From positions 1 through 38,051 of the forward strand of contig CAJONE010000018.1 of the NCBI GenBank assembly GCA_905235855.1: a stretch of 38,051 nt of DNA, read 5' to 3'. The translations under genes and the position numbers were made by a program. This stretch comes from an uncultured Bacteroidales bacterium. Its GTDB lineage: Bacteria > Bacteroidota > Bacteroidia > Bacteroidales > P3. Below, piece after piece: positions 1 to 9,593 of the stretch (positions within the stretch are counted from its first letter, which is position 1; each line of letters starts with the position of its first letter). The notes beneath the pieces are model-generated. The model searched no databases, was not told where the DNA came from, and was given only the letters and a program-made list of their open reading frames with translations.

Positions 1-34
1 ATTACATATTAAACAATAAAATGCTTCCTGTTCT

Positions 35-1318
35 ATGAAAAATTTTTCGCTTAACCCCTTGTCAATCGCATTCATTGTTGCCATTTCTGTCAGTCCATCC
101 CACGCCCAGACATACAGCATCAACACCAGTGCAGTGAACACGATAGTGCGAGGCGTAGGCAACCGTCAGTACATATACTGTCAGGAGAACGATTCGTGCG
201 GCTATTTTGTACGAACAAGCCTGTTGCAAAACCAGCAGTGCGACGGAATTAGGATGATAGGCGTTGTGGTGACGGATTTCACCTATTGGAACGACACACT
301 CTACTTTGTCGGAAGGAAAAAGAACAATACAGGGGTCTATGGTTGGGTGAAAATTCGTCCGAACGGGTATTTTTATCCGTTTACGGTTCGCTCCATAGGC
401 GAATTACGTGACAGGTTTTATAACCTTAAACGTATACAGGTGTTCCGATCAGGTGGCGACCTGCACGCGTTGGTTGTGGGAGACTACACACCACACGGTT
501 CTACGGAACGCAGTTGCCTGATAGATATAGTGAACAATACCTCATGCCAATATGCCTACACCACGGATGAAGTCATCGACGATGTCTGCCTGACCGAAAA
601 CTATGTGTCAGTTGTCGCACGTAAGGGTGGTGGGAATTTGGCATGTCCGCTTTATATGAGGATGCTTTCGCGAGCCGCATTTTCGTTAAACGACAGTATG
701 TACAACCATTACTACCCGTGGAGCAAGACAACTGCCGTGGGCAGGACATTTATTACCGCCGGCGGTGGCGACAATGTGTTTACCGTGTTTCGCGATGCAA
801 ATATGTATCGTTGCGTAAACGTGTTTCAACTTGCAGCCACGGGGTATTCCGTGCTTAGATATCAACAGAATCCGCCGTATGCAGCAGACATACGTGACGT
901 ATCGTACCGCCCGTCTGACAGCACCTTGGCGGTCTTGTACAGGGGTGTAAGCGATACGGCTCTCGCCATTTATGTTTGTGGTGATTCATTGGATATTTCA
1001 TCGCAAGACTTTTATGTGCCGGCAAACGACACAACTGGCAGCATAGTCTACAGTTCCGTTAGTCGAAACACTAATTCGTCATTTACTGTTGTCGGACAAT
1101 TGAACGGACGTCCGTATGTATGGCTGACCTCATTAAGCTGCTCGGAAAGTCGTAATGAAATTTTGCCCGGTGATAATTCGCAAACGAGTGTTTTTCTATG
1201 GTCACCGACGCGGGCTTCGGCGATGCTTTTCATTGAGCCTGGTCTTACTCTGACGAAACGTCTTTGCCCTCAAACACGGTGTCGGCGTGATTCTGTGGAC
1301 AAAGAGGATAAAGAGTAG
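35..1318 (+). CDS. Secreted protein of unknown function
   Basis: This 427-residue protein begins with a typical signal peptide: a short basic start, a hydrophobic stretch around residues 8-20, and a likely signal peptidase I site after SHA at about residue 24. The mature part is rich in Tyr, Asn, Ser, Thr and short beta-type segments, as in Bacteroidota surface or secreted beta-propeller-like proteins, but I recognise no family. The C-terminus is short and charged (ending DKEDKE) and does not look like a type IX secretion tail, unlike the next gene. Export to the periplasm or beyond is well supported; the function is unknown. The start is the first ATG, placed directly before the signal peptide; only 34 bases lie upstream in the window. 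It is followed after 38 bases by another secreted-protein gene on the same strand. Confidence 0.8.
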   Translation: MKNFSLNPLSIAFIVAISVSPSHAQTYSINTSAVNTIVRGVGNRQYIYCQENDSCGYFVRTSLLQNQQCDGIRMIGVVVTDFTYWNDTLYFVGRKKNNTGVYGWVKIRPNGYFYPFTVRSIGELRDRFYNLKRIQVFRSGGDLHALVVGDYTPHGSTERSCLIDIVNNTSCQYAYTTDEVIDDVCLTENYVSVVARKGGGNLACPLYMRMLSRAAFSLNDSMYNHYYPWSKTTAVGRTFITAGGGDNVFTVFRDANMYRCVNVFQLAATGYSVLRYQQNPPYAADIRDVSYRPSDSTLAVLYRGVSDTALAIYVCGDSLDISSQDFYVPANDTTGSIVYSSVSRNTNSSFTVVGQLNGRPYVWLTSLSCSESRNEILPGDNSQTSVFLWSPTRASAMLFIEPGLTLTKRLCPQTRCRRDSVDKEDKE

Positions 1319-1356
1319 GCGCAACATGATTTTTAAATTCAAATAAATTTGTTTTT

Positions 1357-2538
1357 ATGAGAAAACAACTCGTGTCCAGTTTTCTGTCATTGATTTTTCT
1401 CGGTACAGCATGCGTTTTCGCACAAGACACGATAGAAATGGCAAGAAACGAAAAATATTTTTATCCGCAACACGCCCATGTTTGTCTGTGTTCAGACTAT
1501 AGCTATAGGGATTTGTCCAACACTACCTTTGATGAGTATCTTACATATCTGACAAGTCCTATACAGTTTGATGAGCAACAAATGATGCCATTTGTTAATC
1601 ATTACAATTTTGATTGCAACGATACATTCAAGTACGTCACCTATTGGTGGAGATCTGGTGCCCCCGATACAATATACGGTCTTGCAATTTTGCTCGATAG
1701 TGTAGTAAACTATAGCGCTATCGACTCAATCACCGTTGATTTGTTTTTTGCTGACGAAAATGACACTGCAAAGGTTGATACAACAGGTCATATTGTATGG
1801 AATTCGAGAACCGTCTGTCGGCGAAGGTGGCTAAAAGTCATAAAACCAAAAGAAGCCAGCCATTGGAGTCAGGATACGACATTTTACAAGCAGGTGACAG
1901 AGATTTACTATGATACCCCGCTGCATGTTGTGCCGTGGAACACAGGATGGGTTGGACAATCACTACCAAATATAAATATGAAAAGAATATGTTACAAAAG
2001 TACAGTGCATAACAACTCTGGCAGAACGACTTTCTATTTTGGAAATTATGATAGGCTACCGATGTCAACACTGACCAATAAGATACTTTATGATTCTTTA
2101 GGAAATGAACTTGCAACCATTGCTGCATATAACTGCGGCAAAAACTTGGTAGTGTTGCCTATTAAAGAACCGTTCGACAAATTTGACACCCTCAACCCCC
2201 CAGACGAAAAATGGGATACATTGGATACCCACATTCCGCCGGCACCAGAACCGGAAATACCAGACAACCCTGAGGAACTTGGACTACGCGAAGCAACTTC
2301 GCTTCCAATCTGTATTTGCCATCTCTACCCCAATCCTGCTGACAAACTGTTGCGGATAAGGACCGAACAGACCATTGAAAAAGTTGAATTTATCGCCGCC
2401 GATGGGCGGACTCTGCTGGAATGTGGAACCATCGAAGTCCAAAACCCTATAGACATCAGACACCTGCCAAAAGGTGTCTATACCGTAAAATGCGTTTTCA
2501 GAACAGCTATTGCGACAAAAAAACTGATTGTTTACTGA
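1357..2538 (+). CDS. Secreted protein with type IX secretion (Por) sorting tail
   Basis: The 393-residue product has a signal peptide (basic start, hydrophobic core around residues 7-21, probable cleavage after VFA). Its last ~75 residues match the T9SS type A sorting domain: an LYPNPA opening near residue 323, a middle beta motif ending in DGRTL, and the closing pattern LPKGVYTVK followed by a final KKLIVY. In this family the tail directs the protein through the type IX machinery to the cell surface or medium. A Pro/Asp/Glu-rich hinge (about residues 280-310) separates it from an N-terminal region of unknown fold with many Tyr, Trp and Cys. Identification of the sorting tail is firm; the passenger's role is unknown. 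It shares strand and a short spacer with the preceding secreted-protein gene and ends at a hairpin terminator. Confidence 0.88.
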   Translation: MRKQLVSSFLSLIFLGTACVFAQDTIEMARNEKYFYPQHAHVCLCSDYSYRDLSNTTFDEYLTYLTSPIQFDEQQMMPFVNHYNFDCNDTFKYVTYWWRSGAPDTIYGLAILLDSVVNYSAIDSITVDLFFADENDTAKVDTTGHIVWNSRTVCRRRWLKVIKPKEASHWSQDTTFYKQVTEIYYDTPLHVVPWNTGWVGQSLPNINMKRICYKSTVHNNSGRTTFYFGNYDRLPMSTLTNKILYDSLGNELATIAAYNCGKNLVVLPIKEPFDKFDTLNPPDEKWDTLDTHIPPAPEPEIPDNPEELGLREATSLPICICHLYPNPADKLLRIRTEQTIEKVEFIAADGRTLLECGTIEVQNPIDIRHLPKGVYTVKCVFRTAIATKKLIVY

Positions 2539-2564
2539 TCAATACCAATACAAACAACAATTTG

Positions 2565-2604
2565 AAAAAAAACGTTCCGCGTATTGTGTGGAACGTTTTT
2601 TTTT
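2565..2604. terminator. Bidirectional rho-independent terminator
   Basis: An A-run (2565-2572) runs into a stem with arms AACGTTCC (2571-2578) and GGAACGTT (2590-2597), followed by a T-run (2596-2604). The A-run on one side and T-run on the other make it a good terminator in both directions. It lies between the convergent T9SS-tail gene and the PII-like gene. Confidence 0.85.
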
Positions 2605-2618
2605 AATCGAGTGTTCGT

Positions 2619-2912
2619 TTACACCATCCGCTCGATGCTCCACACAAATGCCTTAACCCCCACCTCCTTGTTGCGCAGGTCCAGTTTGCGCACCGTCTGC
2701 AACATCCCCTCCACCTTCTCGTCCTCCACCACACACAGCACCGCGCTGTTCATCTCCGGCCACGTGTGCGTCCCCCTGTGCGGATCCCCGTCCACACTCC
2801 CACGCCCCTGCACATCCTCCCAAAAAGTGAAACCCCGTACCCCCAGCGAGTCAAGCATATATTCCACTCGCTCCGTGTTCGCCTGGTTGAATACTATCAT
2901 TACCGATTTCAT
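2619..2912 (-). CDS. Small PII-like protein at the end of the efflux operon
   Basis: The open frame extends upstream, but the start is placed at the ATG at 2912, giving MKSVMIVF and 97 residues; the upstream extension overlaps the pump gene and is not protein-like. The pattern fits the ferredoxin-like PII/CutA fold: first strand (residues 2-8), helix (11-20), an LGVRGFT strand, a GRGS segment, a loop rich in Gly, Asp and His (about 40-52), a second strand (VLCVV), a helix and a closing FVWSIE strand. Small PII-like proteins (for example DUF3240) are known beside metal-type RND pumps, so a regulatory or metal/ligand-sensing role on the pump is a reasonable inference. It begins about 47 bases after the pump stop codon and is probably cotranscribed with the pump. 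The PII-like fold is judged by eye only. Confidence 0.7.
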   Translation of the reverse strand: MKSVMIVFNQANTERVEYMLDSLGVRGFTFWEDVQGRGSVDGDPHRGTHTWPEMNSAVLCVVEDEKVEGMLQTVRKLDLRNKEVGVKAFVWSIERMV

Positions 2913-2958
2913 ATCCGTGATTGTTTGAGTTGTTGTATTATTTTTTACAAGTCCGTCC

Positions 2959-5900
2959 CTACAAGCTTTCTTGTTTCTCATTATCCGCAGCGTTGTCCAA
3001 GTCGATATTCATGAACACAAATCTCTTGCGCAGCCTCTCCCTTTTCTCCATGTCACCCTTGCGCTCCATAAGGCCATAAAGCACCGGAACCACTATAAGT
3101 GTGATCAGCGTAGAGACAAGCAGCCCCCCGATCACCACAATACCCATCGTCGTCCACATCTCCGAACCCTCGCTGCTCGAAGTCGCCATCGGTATCATAC
3201 CCAATATCGTCGTCAGCGCCGTCATCATAACCGGACGCATACGCGACTCCCCCGACAGCGCTATCGCCTCGTTCAGCGGATAGTCGCGCTCCCGCATAAG
3301 GTTGATGTAGTCCACCAGAACTATTCCGTTCTTTACAACAATACCTATCAGCAGTATCACACCCAGCGCTCCAATCATGTCGAGGTTCGTGCCCGTGACC
3401 AGCAGAGCCAGGATCACACCCGTCAGCGCGAAAGGTATCGACATCATGATGATGAAAGGCTTCGAGAACGACTCAAACTGCGACGCCATAACAATATAGA
3501 CCAATATCAGAATGAGGAGCCCCAGAAGCCCCATGTCGCCGAAAGTGTCCTGCTGGTCCTCATAGCTCCCCCCCAGGTGTACGTGGATGTCCGCCGGAAT
3601 GCCAAGTTGGTCAATCTGCCCCTGTACCTGTTCGGCCAGCTGTTTCAGCGAAGTCTTGTAAGGCATAACAGTCAGCGTCAGGTAGCGCTGGCGATTCTTC
3701 CGCTCTATGTTCGGCGGGCACCAGTATTCCTCAATCTTCGCCAATTCGTTCAGCTTCACTATCTGCCCCGTCGGAGTCATGATCGAAAGCTCCTCGATGT
3801 CCGTGATACTGTTGCGGTATTCCTCCTTCAGACGGCATACAATGTCATATTCCTCCCCGTCCTCCTTCAGGTAGCCGCACAGCATCCCGTTTACACGGTA
3901 GCGCACATACGCCGCCACCGTAGCATCGTTCAGCCCGTGCAGCGCCAACTTCTGCTTGTCAAAGGTTATTTTCAGTTCCGCACGATCCTCGTCGCGGCTT
4001 ATCTTCGTGTCGCGCGCACCCCGCACGTTGTCATCAATGCGTTTCTTCAGGTCGTGGGTGTAGATGTTGGTCTGGTCAAAGTCGTAGCCGTAGATTTCGA
4101 CGCTGAGCTGGTTGCTGGCTCCCCCGCCCATGCTGCCGCGCGTCACCTGATAGGTGATTATTTCGGGGTATTGGGCCAGTTTCTGGCGTATCGCCTCCTG
4201 CATGTCGTCGAGCGTACGCGTTCGTTCATATTTCTTCGTCGTCCGCACCGTCATACTTATCTTGTTGTTCGTCGTCGAGTTAAAGAGTGCCGCGAAACCC
4301 GCATCCTCGTTCGAACCCGCCGATGTTGAGTAGACCAGCAGGTCGTCGCCCAAAGCGTCGCGCAGGTCCCGCTCGATACTTCTCGCCGTCTTTAGTGTCT
4401 CCTCTATCCGCGTGCCCCGCTGCAGCTCCACCGTGATGCTGATACGCCCGTTGTCCTGTTCCTTCATAAAGTCCATGCCAATCATCCCCGTGGCGAACGG
4501 TATCAACGACACCGCAAACAGTGCCAGTGTGAATAGCAGCGTGGACGCCTTGTGGCGCAGACACCAGCGCAACAGGTTGGCATAAGCGTGTTCGACCTTT
4601 CTGAACAGGCGTCCAAAGGTCTTGTCGAATGTCAGTCTCTTTTTCGCCTGCTTGGCTTTGTACGCAGCCTCCTCATCTTTGTTGACGAAGAATTTCTTCT
4701 CTTTCAGCATCTTGCTCGCCAGCATCGGGATGAGTGTGATAGCCGTGGTCGTCGATACGCACACCACGATGGTGACAATCCAGCCCAGCTCCTTGAACAT
4801 GATGCCCGCCATCCCAGTGAGCATTGTCAGCGGCACAAACACGGCAACAATCACCAGTGTGGTGGCGATGACCGAGATCCATACCTCGTTGGTTGCGTAG
4901 ATGGCCGCCTCGCGCGGATTCTCGCCTCGCTCGATATGTTTCGTGATGTTTTCGAGCACCACAATCGCATCGTCCACCACCATGCCGATGGCTATCGTGA
5001 GCGACGCCATCGAGACTATGTTGAGCGAACTGTCCGTCACGAGCAGATAGATGAATGCGGTCACGAGCGATATCGGAATGGTCAGTCCGATGATGATCGT
5101 GCTGCGCCATTCTCCCAGGAACACGAATACCACGAGCACAACAAACAGAAGGGCGTAGAATATTGATTCCGTAAGCCCGTTGATGGAGTTCTGGATGCCG
5201 TCCGACGAATCGTAAATCATTGTGATGTTGATGTCCGGCGGCAGCTGTTTTTTGATTTCCTCCATTTTCTTGCGCACCTGTTTCGCGATCGCCACCGTGT
5301 TTGCACCAGTCTGTTTCGTTATGATCAGACGTGCACCGTCGCGTCCGTTGATTTTCTCATCGAGCGAAAGATCCTTGATCGTATCCTTTACAGTCGCCAG
5401 GTCGCGCACGAATATCTGTTTGCCCGTCGGGGTGGTCGCCACAACGATGTCGTTGATTTCAGCGCTTTCGACATATTCGCCCTTGACGCGCATCTGGTAC
5501 TGCTCTTTGCCCATTTTGACGGTGCCGCTGGCCATGTCGAGGTTGTTCGTGCTTATGGCGTTGCCCACAGCCTCCACGCTGAGGTTGTAGGCATCGAGCT
5601 GTTTCGCATCGAGGTCTATGTAGATATAGCGTTCCGGCGCCCCACTGACAGTGATATTGCCGATGCCGTCGATGCGGTTCAACTCGTTTGTCACCTGGTC
5701 GTCAATGATTTTTTCCAGTCCCGGATAACTTTCGTCCGCCGTGAATCCAAACTGTATGATAGGCATAGCCGACGAGTTTAGCTTCAATATCATCGGGCGG
5801 CTCACCCCATCCGGCAGATTGTCGTAGATCAGGTCGATATATGACCGTATGTCGTTCATCGACTCGTCGATGTTGCTACCCCATTCGAATTCCAGTGTCA

Positions 5901-6171
5901 CAACAGAGATGTTGTCCTTCGAACTTGATGTGATGTTTTTCAGTCCGTCGACCGAGTTGAGCGAGTTCTCGATAATCTTTGTGATATTGGTTTCTATTTC
6001 AGAGCCGTTGGCACCCGCGTAGGTCGTCATAACGGTCACATAGGGCGGATCCATTTCGGGCATCTGGTCAATTGGCAGTCTCGTGAGTGAAAAAAGTCCC
6101 AATATGATGACGGCCACGAATATCAGTCCCGTTGTTATCGGCTTGTTTATAGCGGATTTGTAGATTGCCAT
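2959..6171 (-). CDS. RND efflux pump, inner-membrane permease (AcrB/HAE1 type)
   Basis: The 1070-residue protein is the usual length for a hydrophobe/amphiphile efflux RND permease, which exports drugs, bile salts or similar compounds using the proton gradient. The N-terminus (MAIYKSAINKP followed by a membrane segment and LPIDQMPEMDPP) is typical. The proton-relay Asp pair sits in GMVVDDAIVVLENI in TM4, and the TM10 lysine is in GIVVKNGIVLVDYI. Two large periplasmic regions each follow the first membrane helix of a repeat, giving about 12 membrane segments in all. It is the fourth gene of a minus-strand set (regulator, outer-membrane factor, adaptor, pump), starting 80 bases after the adaptor. 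The Asp-Asp pair favours the HAE rather than heavy-metal subfamily. The substrate cannot be read from the sequence. Confidence 0.97.
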   Translation of the reverse strand: MAIYKSAINKPITTGLIFVAVIILGLFSLTRLPIDQMPEMDPPYVTVMTTYAGANGSEIETNITKIIENSLNSVDGLKNITSSSKDNISVVTLEFEWGSNIDESMNDIRSYIDLIYDNLPDGVSRPMILKLNSSAMPIIQFGFTADESYPGLEKIIDDQVTNELNRIDGIGNITVSGAPERYIYIDLDAKQLDAYNLSVEAVGNAISTNNLDMASGTVKMGKEQYQMRVKGEYVESAEINDIVVATTPTGKQIFVRDLATVKDTIKDLSLDEKINGRDGARLIITKQTGANTVAIAKQVRKKMEEIKKQLPPDINITMIYDSSDGIQNSINGLTESIFYALLFVVLVVFVFLGEWRSTIIIGLTIPISLVTAFIYLLVTDSSLNIVSMASLTIAIGMVVDDAIVVLENITKHIERGENPREAAIYATNEVWISVIATTLVIVAVFVPLTMLTGMAGIMFKELGWIVTIVVCVSTTTAITLIPMLASKMLKEKKFFVNKDEEAAYKAKQAKKRLTFDKTFGRLFRKVEHAYANLLRWCLRHKASTLLFTLALFAVSLIPFATGMIGMDFMKEQDNGRISITVELQRGTRIEETLKTARSIERDLRDALGDDLLVYSTSAGSNEDAGFAALFNSTTNNKISMTVRTTKKYERTRTLDDMQEAIRQKLAQYPEIITYQVTRGSMGGGASNQLSVEIYGYDFDQTNIYTHDLKKRIDDNVRGARDTKISRDEDRAELKITFDKQKLALHGLNDATVAAYVRYRVNGMLCGYLKEDGEEYDIVCRLKEEYRNSITDIEELSIMTPTGQIVKLNELAKIEEYWCPPNIERKNRQRYLTLTVMPYKTSLKQLAEQVQGQIDQLGIPADIHVHLGGSYEDQQDTFGDMGLLGLLILILVYIVMASQFESFSKPFIIMMSIPFALTGVILALLVTGTNLDMIGALGVILLIGIVVKNGIVLVDYINLMRERDYPLNEAIALSGESRMRPVMMTALTTILGMIPMATSSSEGSEMWTTMGIVVIGGLLVSTLITLIVVPVLYGLMERKGDMEKRERLRKRFVFMNIDLDNAADNEKQESL

Positions 6172-6251
6172 TTCTTTTCGTTTGTTTGATTGTTTGCTTG
6201 CGCGGTTGTGTGTGAATTGTTTTCAAACAGGCAAGCAATCATGTTTTTCAG

Positions 6252-7277
6252 TTATTCAATTATTTCCAGTTTGCACTGGTCAACCAGTCTTGCTTGTCCC
6301 GTAATCACCAGTTGGTCGCCCTCCTTGAGGTCGCCTTCGGTTTCGGGGATGATTTCAATTCGGTCGTCGAAACGCTGTCCAAGCAGTACGGGCACGCGGT
6401 GTGCCACTCCGTCGCAGTTTACGAACACATAGCGGTCGTTGGCGCCTGTGAGTTTAAGCACGCTCTGGTATGGAACCACTATCGCATCGACTTCACCCAC
6501 CGAGAGTGTGGTCTTAACATACATCCCAGGGCGAATTTTCTCTTTGGCGTTGGGTATGTTGAGCTTGGCTTGGAATGTATGGCTGGCACGGTCGATGGTC
6601 GGATAGACTATTTCGATGGTGGCAGGAAACACTTCGTCGGGGAATATGTCGCTGCGCACATCGATTTTCATCCCTTGTTTAACCATCGGGTAGTAGGTTT
6701 CGGGTATGTTGATGATTGCTTTGAGCCTGTTTATCTGCGTAAGAGTGAGTATGGGAGCTCCGGTGTACATTTCGCCGTCCTCAAAGTTTTTGGCACTTAT
6801 CACGCCCGCGAACTTTGCTTTGACAAATGTGTTCTGGCTCTGGAATTTCTCGGTTTCCACCAGCTGGTCGTATCCCGTCTTCGTTTGGTCGTAAACCTGC
6901 TGGCTCACGCTTCCGCTGGCTTTCAACGCCTCCACCCGGTCCAGTTCCACTTTGGTGCTTGCAAGGTTGATGCGTGTCGTGTTGAGCTGCGTTTGATCCA
7001 TACGAACCAGCATTTGCCCCGCACTCACACGGCTCCCCACCTCAACATATATGTGCTCGATGTGCCCAGTGATGGATGGTGAGACGTTCATTGTTTCGTA
7101 GCCTTCGAGTGTGGTCGAAAGCTCAAGGCTTTTGGCTATTCGCTCGGTTTTGAGTGTCTGCACTTTGACTTTTTCGGGGGCTTTTTCGTTTTCGCCCTGC
7201 CCCTTCTGGCCTCCTCCGCATGCCGCAAGTGATGCAGCGGCTAACGCGATAATCGAAATTTTGACTAATGATTTCAT
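6252..7277 (-). CDS. RND efflux periplasmic adaptor (membrane fusion) lipoprotein
   Basis: This 341-residue adaptor bridges the inner-membrane pump and the outer-membrane channel. It opens with a lipoprotein signal ending in the lipobox SLAAC (Cys20), followed by a Gly-rich linker. The order is standard: a beta-barrel and lipoyl half with SPSITGHIEHIYVEVGSRVSAGQML (given in part; residues about 66-90), a helical hairpin about 95-140, the second lipoyl half (AKFAGVISA), then the barrel and membrane-proximal domain (RPGMYVKTTL, KEGDQLVITG). The family assignment is secure. It lies between the TolC-type gene (13 bases) and the pump gene (80 bases) on the same strand. Confidence 0.96.
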   Translation of the reverse strand: MKSLVKISIIALAAASLAACGGGQKGQGENEKAPEKVKVQTLKTERIAKSLELSTTLEGYETMNVSPSITGHIEHIYVEVGSRVSAGQMLVRMDQTQLNTTRINLASTKVELDRVEALKASGSVSQQVYDQTKTGYDQLVETEKFQSQNTFVKAKFAGVISAKNFEDGEMYTGAPILTLTQINRLKAIINIPETYYPMVKQGMKIDVRSDIFPDEVFPATIEIVYPTIDRASHTFQAKLNIPNAKEKIRPGMYVKTTLSVGEVDAIVVPYQSVLKLTGANDRYVFVNCDGVAHRVPVLLGQRFDDRIEIIPETEGDLKEGDQLVITGQARLVDQCKLEIIE

Positions 7278-7290
7278 ATTTCTTTGTGTT

Positions 7291-8622
7291 TTATTCGGTG
7301 ATTTGTGAGTTGTTCTTTTCAGGCGTTTCGCCCAGCAGGTTTTCGAGCGACACCTGGGCGTTCAGCACACTCATCACTGCCTGCACATAGTTGCTTTGCG
7401 CGGTGATGATGTCGGTCGAGGCTGTGGTGATGTCGAGGTTTGAGGCGTGGCCGTATCTGAATTTTTCGGTAGTGTTACGCATAACGCGCATTGTCACGTC
7501 AAGGTTTTTTTTCTGTATCTGATAGGTTTCAATGGCGGTTATGAGGTCATAGCATAGCTGGTTATACTGAACCCGTAGTCCGTCCTCCGCCTGCTGCTTG
7601 CTGTTGAGCATTTCTTGATAGGCGATTTTTGCCTTTTTGATGTTGGCTGCTCGCGTGCCCGACTTCCAAAGCGGCAGGCTGATGTTGGCTCCCACTACGT
7701 TTGGTGGGGTCATGTTGAACCCCTCGTCTTTGCCGAAGTAGGTCTTGTAGCTGTATTGGTAGTAGGCTGAAAGGGTAGGGGTGAAGTCGAGCCATGCGAG
7801 CGTCACCTGATCCTTGGCCAGCTTTTCGCTCTTTTCGAGTGTCTGGTAGTCGTAGTTGTTTGCGAGGTTGAAGCCGTTCATCGTGAGCCGTGCGGCCTCG
7901 TCAATATTCATTATTTCGTCGAGTCTTGTGGTGAGGTTGAGTTTTGTGTCGACATTGGCTCCGAGCTGCAGCAGCAGCGAGTTGTAGAGCATCTGCAGTG
8001 AGCGGCGGTTTGAATTGATTGTGCTTTTGAGGCTTGCCACCTGCACACTAACCTTGTCGGCACTTATCTGCTCGGCGGCACCCGCATCGACTGTGGCCTG
8101 CGTCGTGCTTTCGATCGAGATGAGGTTGGCGAGACTTGAGTCAAGAAGGTTTACAATGTCCTCCATAACCAATATCGAGACATAGACGCTTTTCACTCCC
8201 GATGTGGTGGTCTGCGCAGTCTTTTTGCGTGTTATGTCGCTCATTTCCTGCGAAATCTTGCCAATCACGCTCCCCATAATTTGCTGTGCGGTCAGCGCCA
8301 CGGAGGCTGTGATGCCGAATGTTCCGCTGGGGTTCAATGGAATGCCTACCTCGGTCGGACCCATGTGCATCATCATCTCGTACCCGCACATGTTCTGGTA
8401 GTCGAATGCAGCAGAGACTTGCGGGAACATGGTCGTTATGGTTGCCCATTTTTCGGCTTCGGCCTTTTTCACGTCGAGGCTTGCGTTCTGCATGGTGTAG
8501 TTGTGTTCTATTGCGTACTGCTGAGCCTCTGCAAGCGACAGATTCATGATGTCTTGTGCTCTTGCGGCGGCCATACTTGATGCAAGCATGACAAGCAATG
8601 TCAGTGTTTTCTTCGTATGCAT
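7291..8622 (-). CDS. TolC-family outer-membrane efflux channel
   Basis: The 443-residue protein has a signal peptide (MHTKKT, then a hydrophobic core, probable cleavage after ARA). The first outer-membrane efflux repeat opens with LSLAEAQQYAIEHNYTMQNA, and the rest is long alpha-helix with two related halves, as in TolC/OprM trimers that form the outer-membrane exit duct. Helical motifs near the end (ASNLDITTASTDIITAQSNY) are typical of the family. The gene precedes the adaptor by 13 bases and follows the TetR gene by 54 bases, so the whole set is probably one transcript. Confidence 0.95.
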   Translation of the reverse strand: MHTKKTLTLLVMLASSMAAARAQDIMNLSLAEAQQYAIEHNYTMQNASLDVKKAEAEKWATITTMFPQVSAAFDYQNMCGYEMMMHMGPTEVGIPLNPSGTFGITASVALTAQQIMGSVIGKISQEMSDITRKKTAQTTTSGVKSVYVSILVMEDIVNLLDSSLANLISIESTTQATVDAGAAEQISADKVSVQVASLKSTINSNRRSLQMLYNSLLLQLGANVDTKLNLTTRLDEIMNIDEAARLTMNGFNLANNYDYQTLEKSEKLAKDQVTLAWLDFTPTLSAYYQYSYKTYFGKDEGFNMTPPNVVGANISLPLWKSGTRAANIKKAKIAYQEMLNSKQQAEDGLRVQYNQLCYDLITAIETYQIQKKNLDVTMRVMRNTTEKFRYGHASNLDITTASTDIITAQSNYVQAVMSVLNAQVSLENLLGETPEKNNSQITE

Positions 8623-8676
8623 ATATAAAGATGTGTTTTGTTGCTGTTGTTTGTATGTTTTCGTATTGTAAAGATT

Positions 8677-9306
8677 TCAGATTGTGAGGTTTTTTCTCAT
8701 CCAATCTTCTTCTGACTCGTATCGTGCAATGTGTTCGGCCTTGAGCAAGCCACGGATAAAGGTGAACGAAAGTTCGCAGGCAATAGAAGCGTTTCGGTCG
8801 AAACTCTCGTGTTTGTTGCTCAAAGGTTTGGTGACAAAAAGAGAGAGAATGTCGGCAGCCAAATCAATGTCGGTACCATCTCGCAGATAGCCCTCGTTTT
8901 GCATTTGCAATAGGTTTTGTTTTAAACTTTCTCTCAACATCTCTTCTCGAGGTTTGAATAGTTTAGCCATCAAATCGGGGTACGACCTGTCGACATCGTT
9001 GATAAGCAGCAGGTAGCGGTTGTAGAAATAGCCGTAGTTGTTGAGAGTGAAAAGCATGGCATACAGAGGGTTGGCTCCTTTCTCGCGTACGCGGTCCATG
9101 TAGCATTCATGGCGCTGGTGCATGCTCTTTTTCAGTTCGGTGAGCACCGCCTCGAGCAGCAGCTCTTTGTTGGCGAACGTTTCGTAGAGTGTGCGTTTCG
9201 ATATGTGCAACTCTTTGGCGATGTCGTCCATCGTCACCCTTCGACAGCCTTCGGCTATAAACTTTGCTGTGGCCGTTGCGATGATGTCGTCACTTGTTAT
9301 TGCCAT
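8677..9306 (-). CDS. TetR/AcrR-family repressor of the efflux operon
   Basis: The 209-residue protein has the TetR N-terminal DNA-binding domain: residues about 9-50 with TMDDIAKELHISKRTLYETFANKELLL, in which the recognition helix is ISKRTLYETF (quoted in part). The remaining ~150 residues are helical and divergent, as expected of a ligand-binding and dimerisation domain. It is the first gene of the minus-strand set that continues into the TolC-type channel, adaptor and pump. By analogy with AcrR-type systems, it probably represses its own operon and releases it when a pump substrate binds. The family is certain; the target is inferred from position. Confidence 0.93.
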   Translation of the reverse strand: MAITSDDIIATATAKFIAEGCRRVTMDDIAKELHISKRTLYETFANKELLLEAVLTELKKSMHQRHECYMDRVREKGANPLYAMLFTLNNYGYFYNRYLLLINDVDRSYPDLMAKLFKPREEMLRESLKQNLLQMQNEGYLRDGTDIDLAADILSLFVTKPLSNKHESFDRNASIACELSFTFIRGLLKAEHIARYESEEDWMRKNLTI

Positions 9307-9373
9307 ACGTGAAACGTTTTAATTTGTTTGTTTTCAGACCTATGCGGTAATACTGTCTTCTGTTTGGACCATG

Positions 9374-9407
9374 CAAAAATACTAAAAAAACTTATTTGGT
9401 TTTCAAA
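9374..9407 (-). promoter_or_regulatory. Probable promoter of the tetR-efflux operon
   Basis: Read on the minus strand, TATTTTTG (9374-9381) matches the Bacteroidota -7 box TAnnTTTG. A TTTG (9404-9407) lies upstream at a spacing of 22 bases, slightly longer than the usual 19-21. It would give a leader of about 60 bases before the regulator gene. Confidence 0.45.
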
Positions 9408-9593
9408 GTTTTCAAAAAAAATGCGAATTTTTTTTGTGCATGGTCGTGGGGGAGTAAAAAGGTTGCACCGTCACGTAAGGCTGCCGCAGGTCATGGTTGG
9501 GCCGTATGGCTCTTGTAATGCGGTATTAGCTCACTTTGTGCAAGTCGGTTGGTTCGCTCGCTACCGTTAAAGAAAGAATTAAGGAAATGCAAT

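Noticed and set aside
2971-4329. Long plus-strand open frame opposite the RND pump gene
   Set aside because: It is antisense to a clear pump gene, is very rich in His, Arg and Gln, and shows no family motifs; it results from the codon pattern of the real gene.
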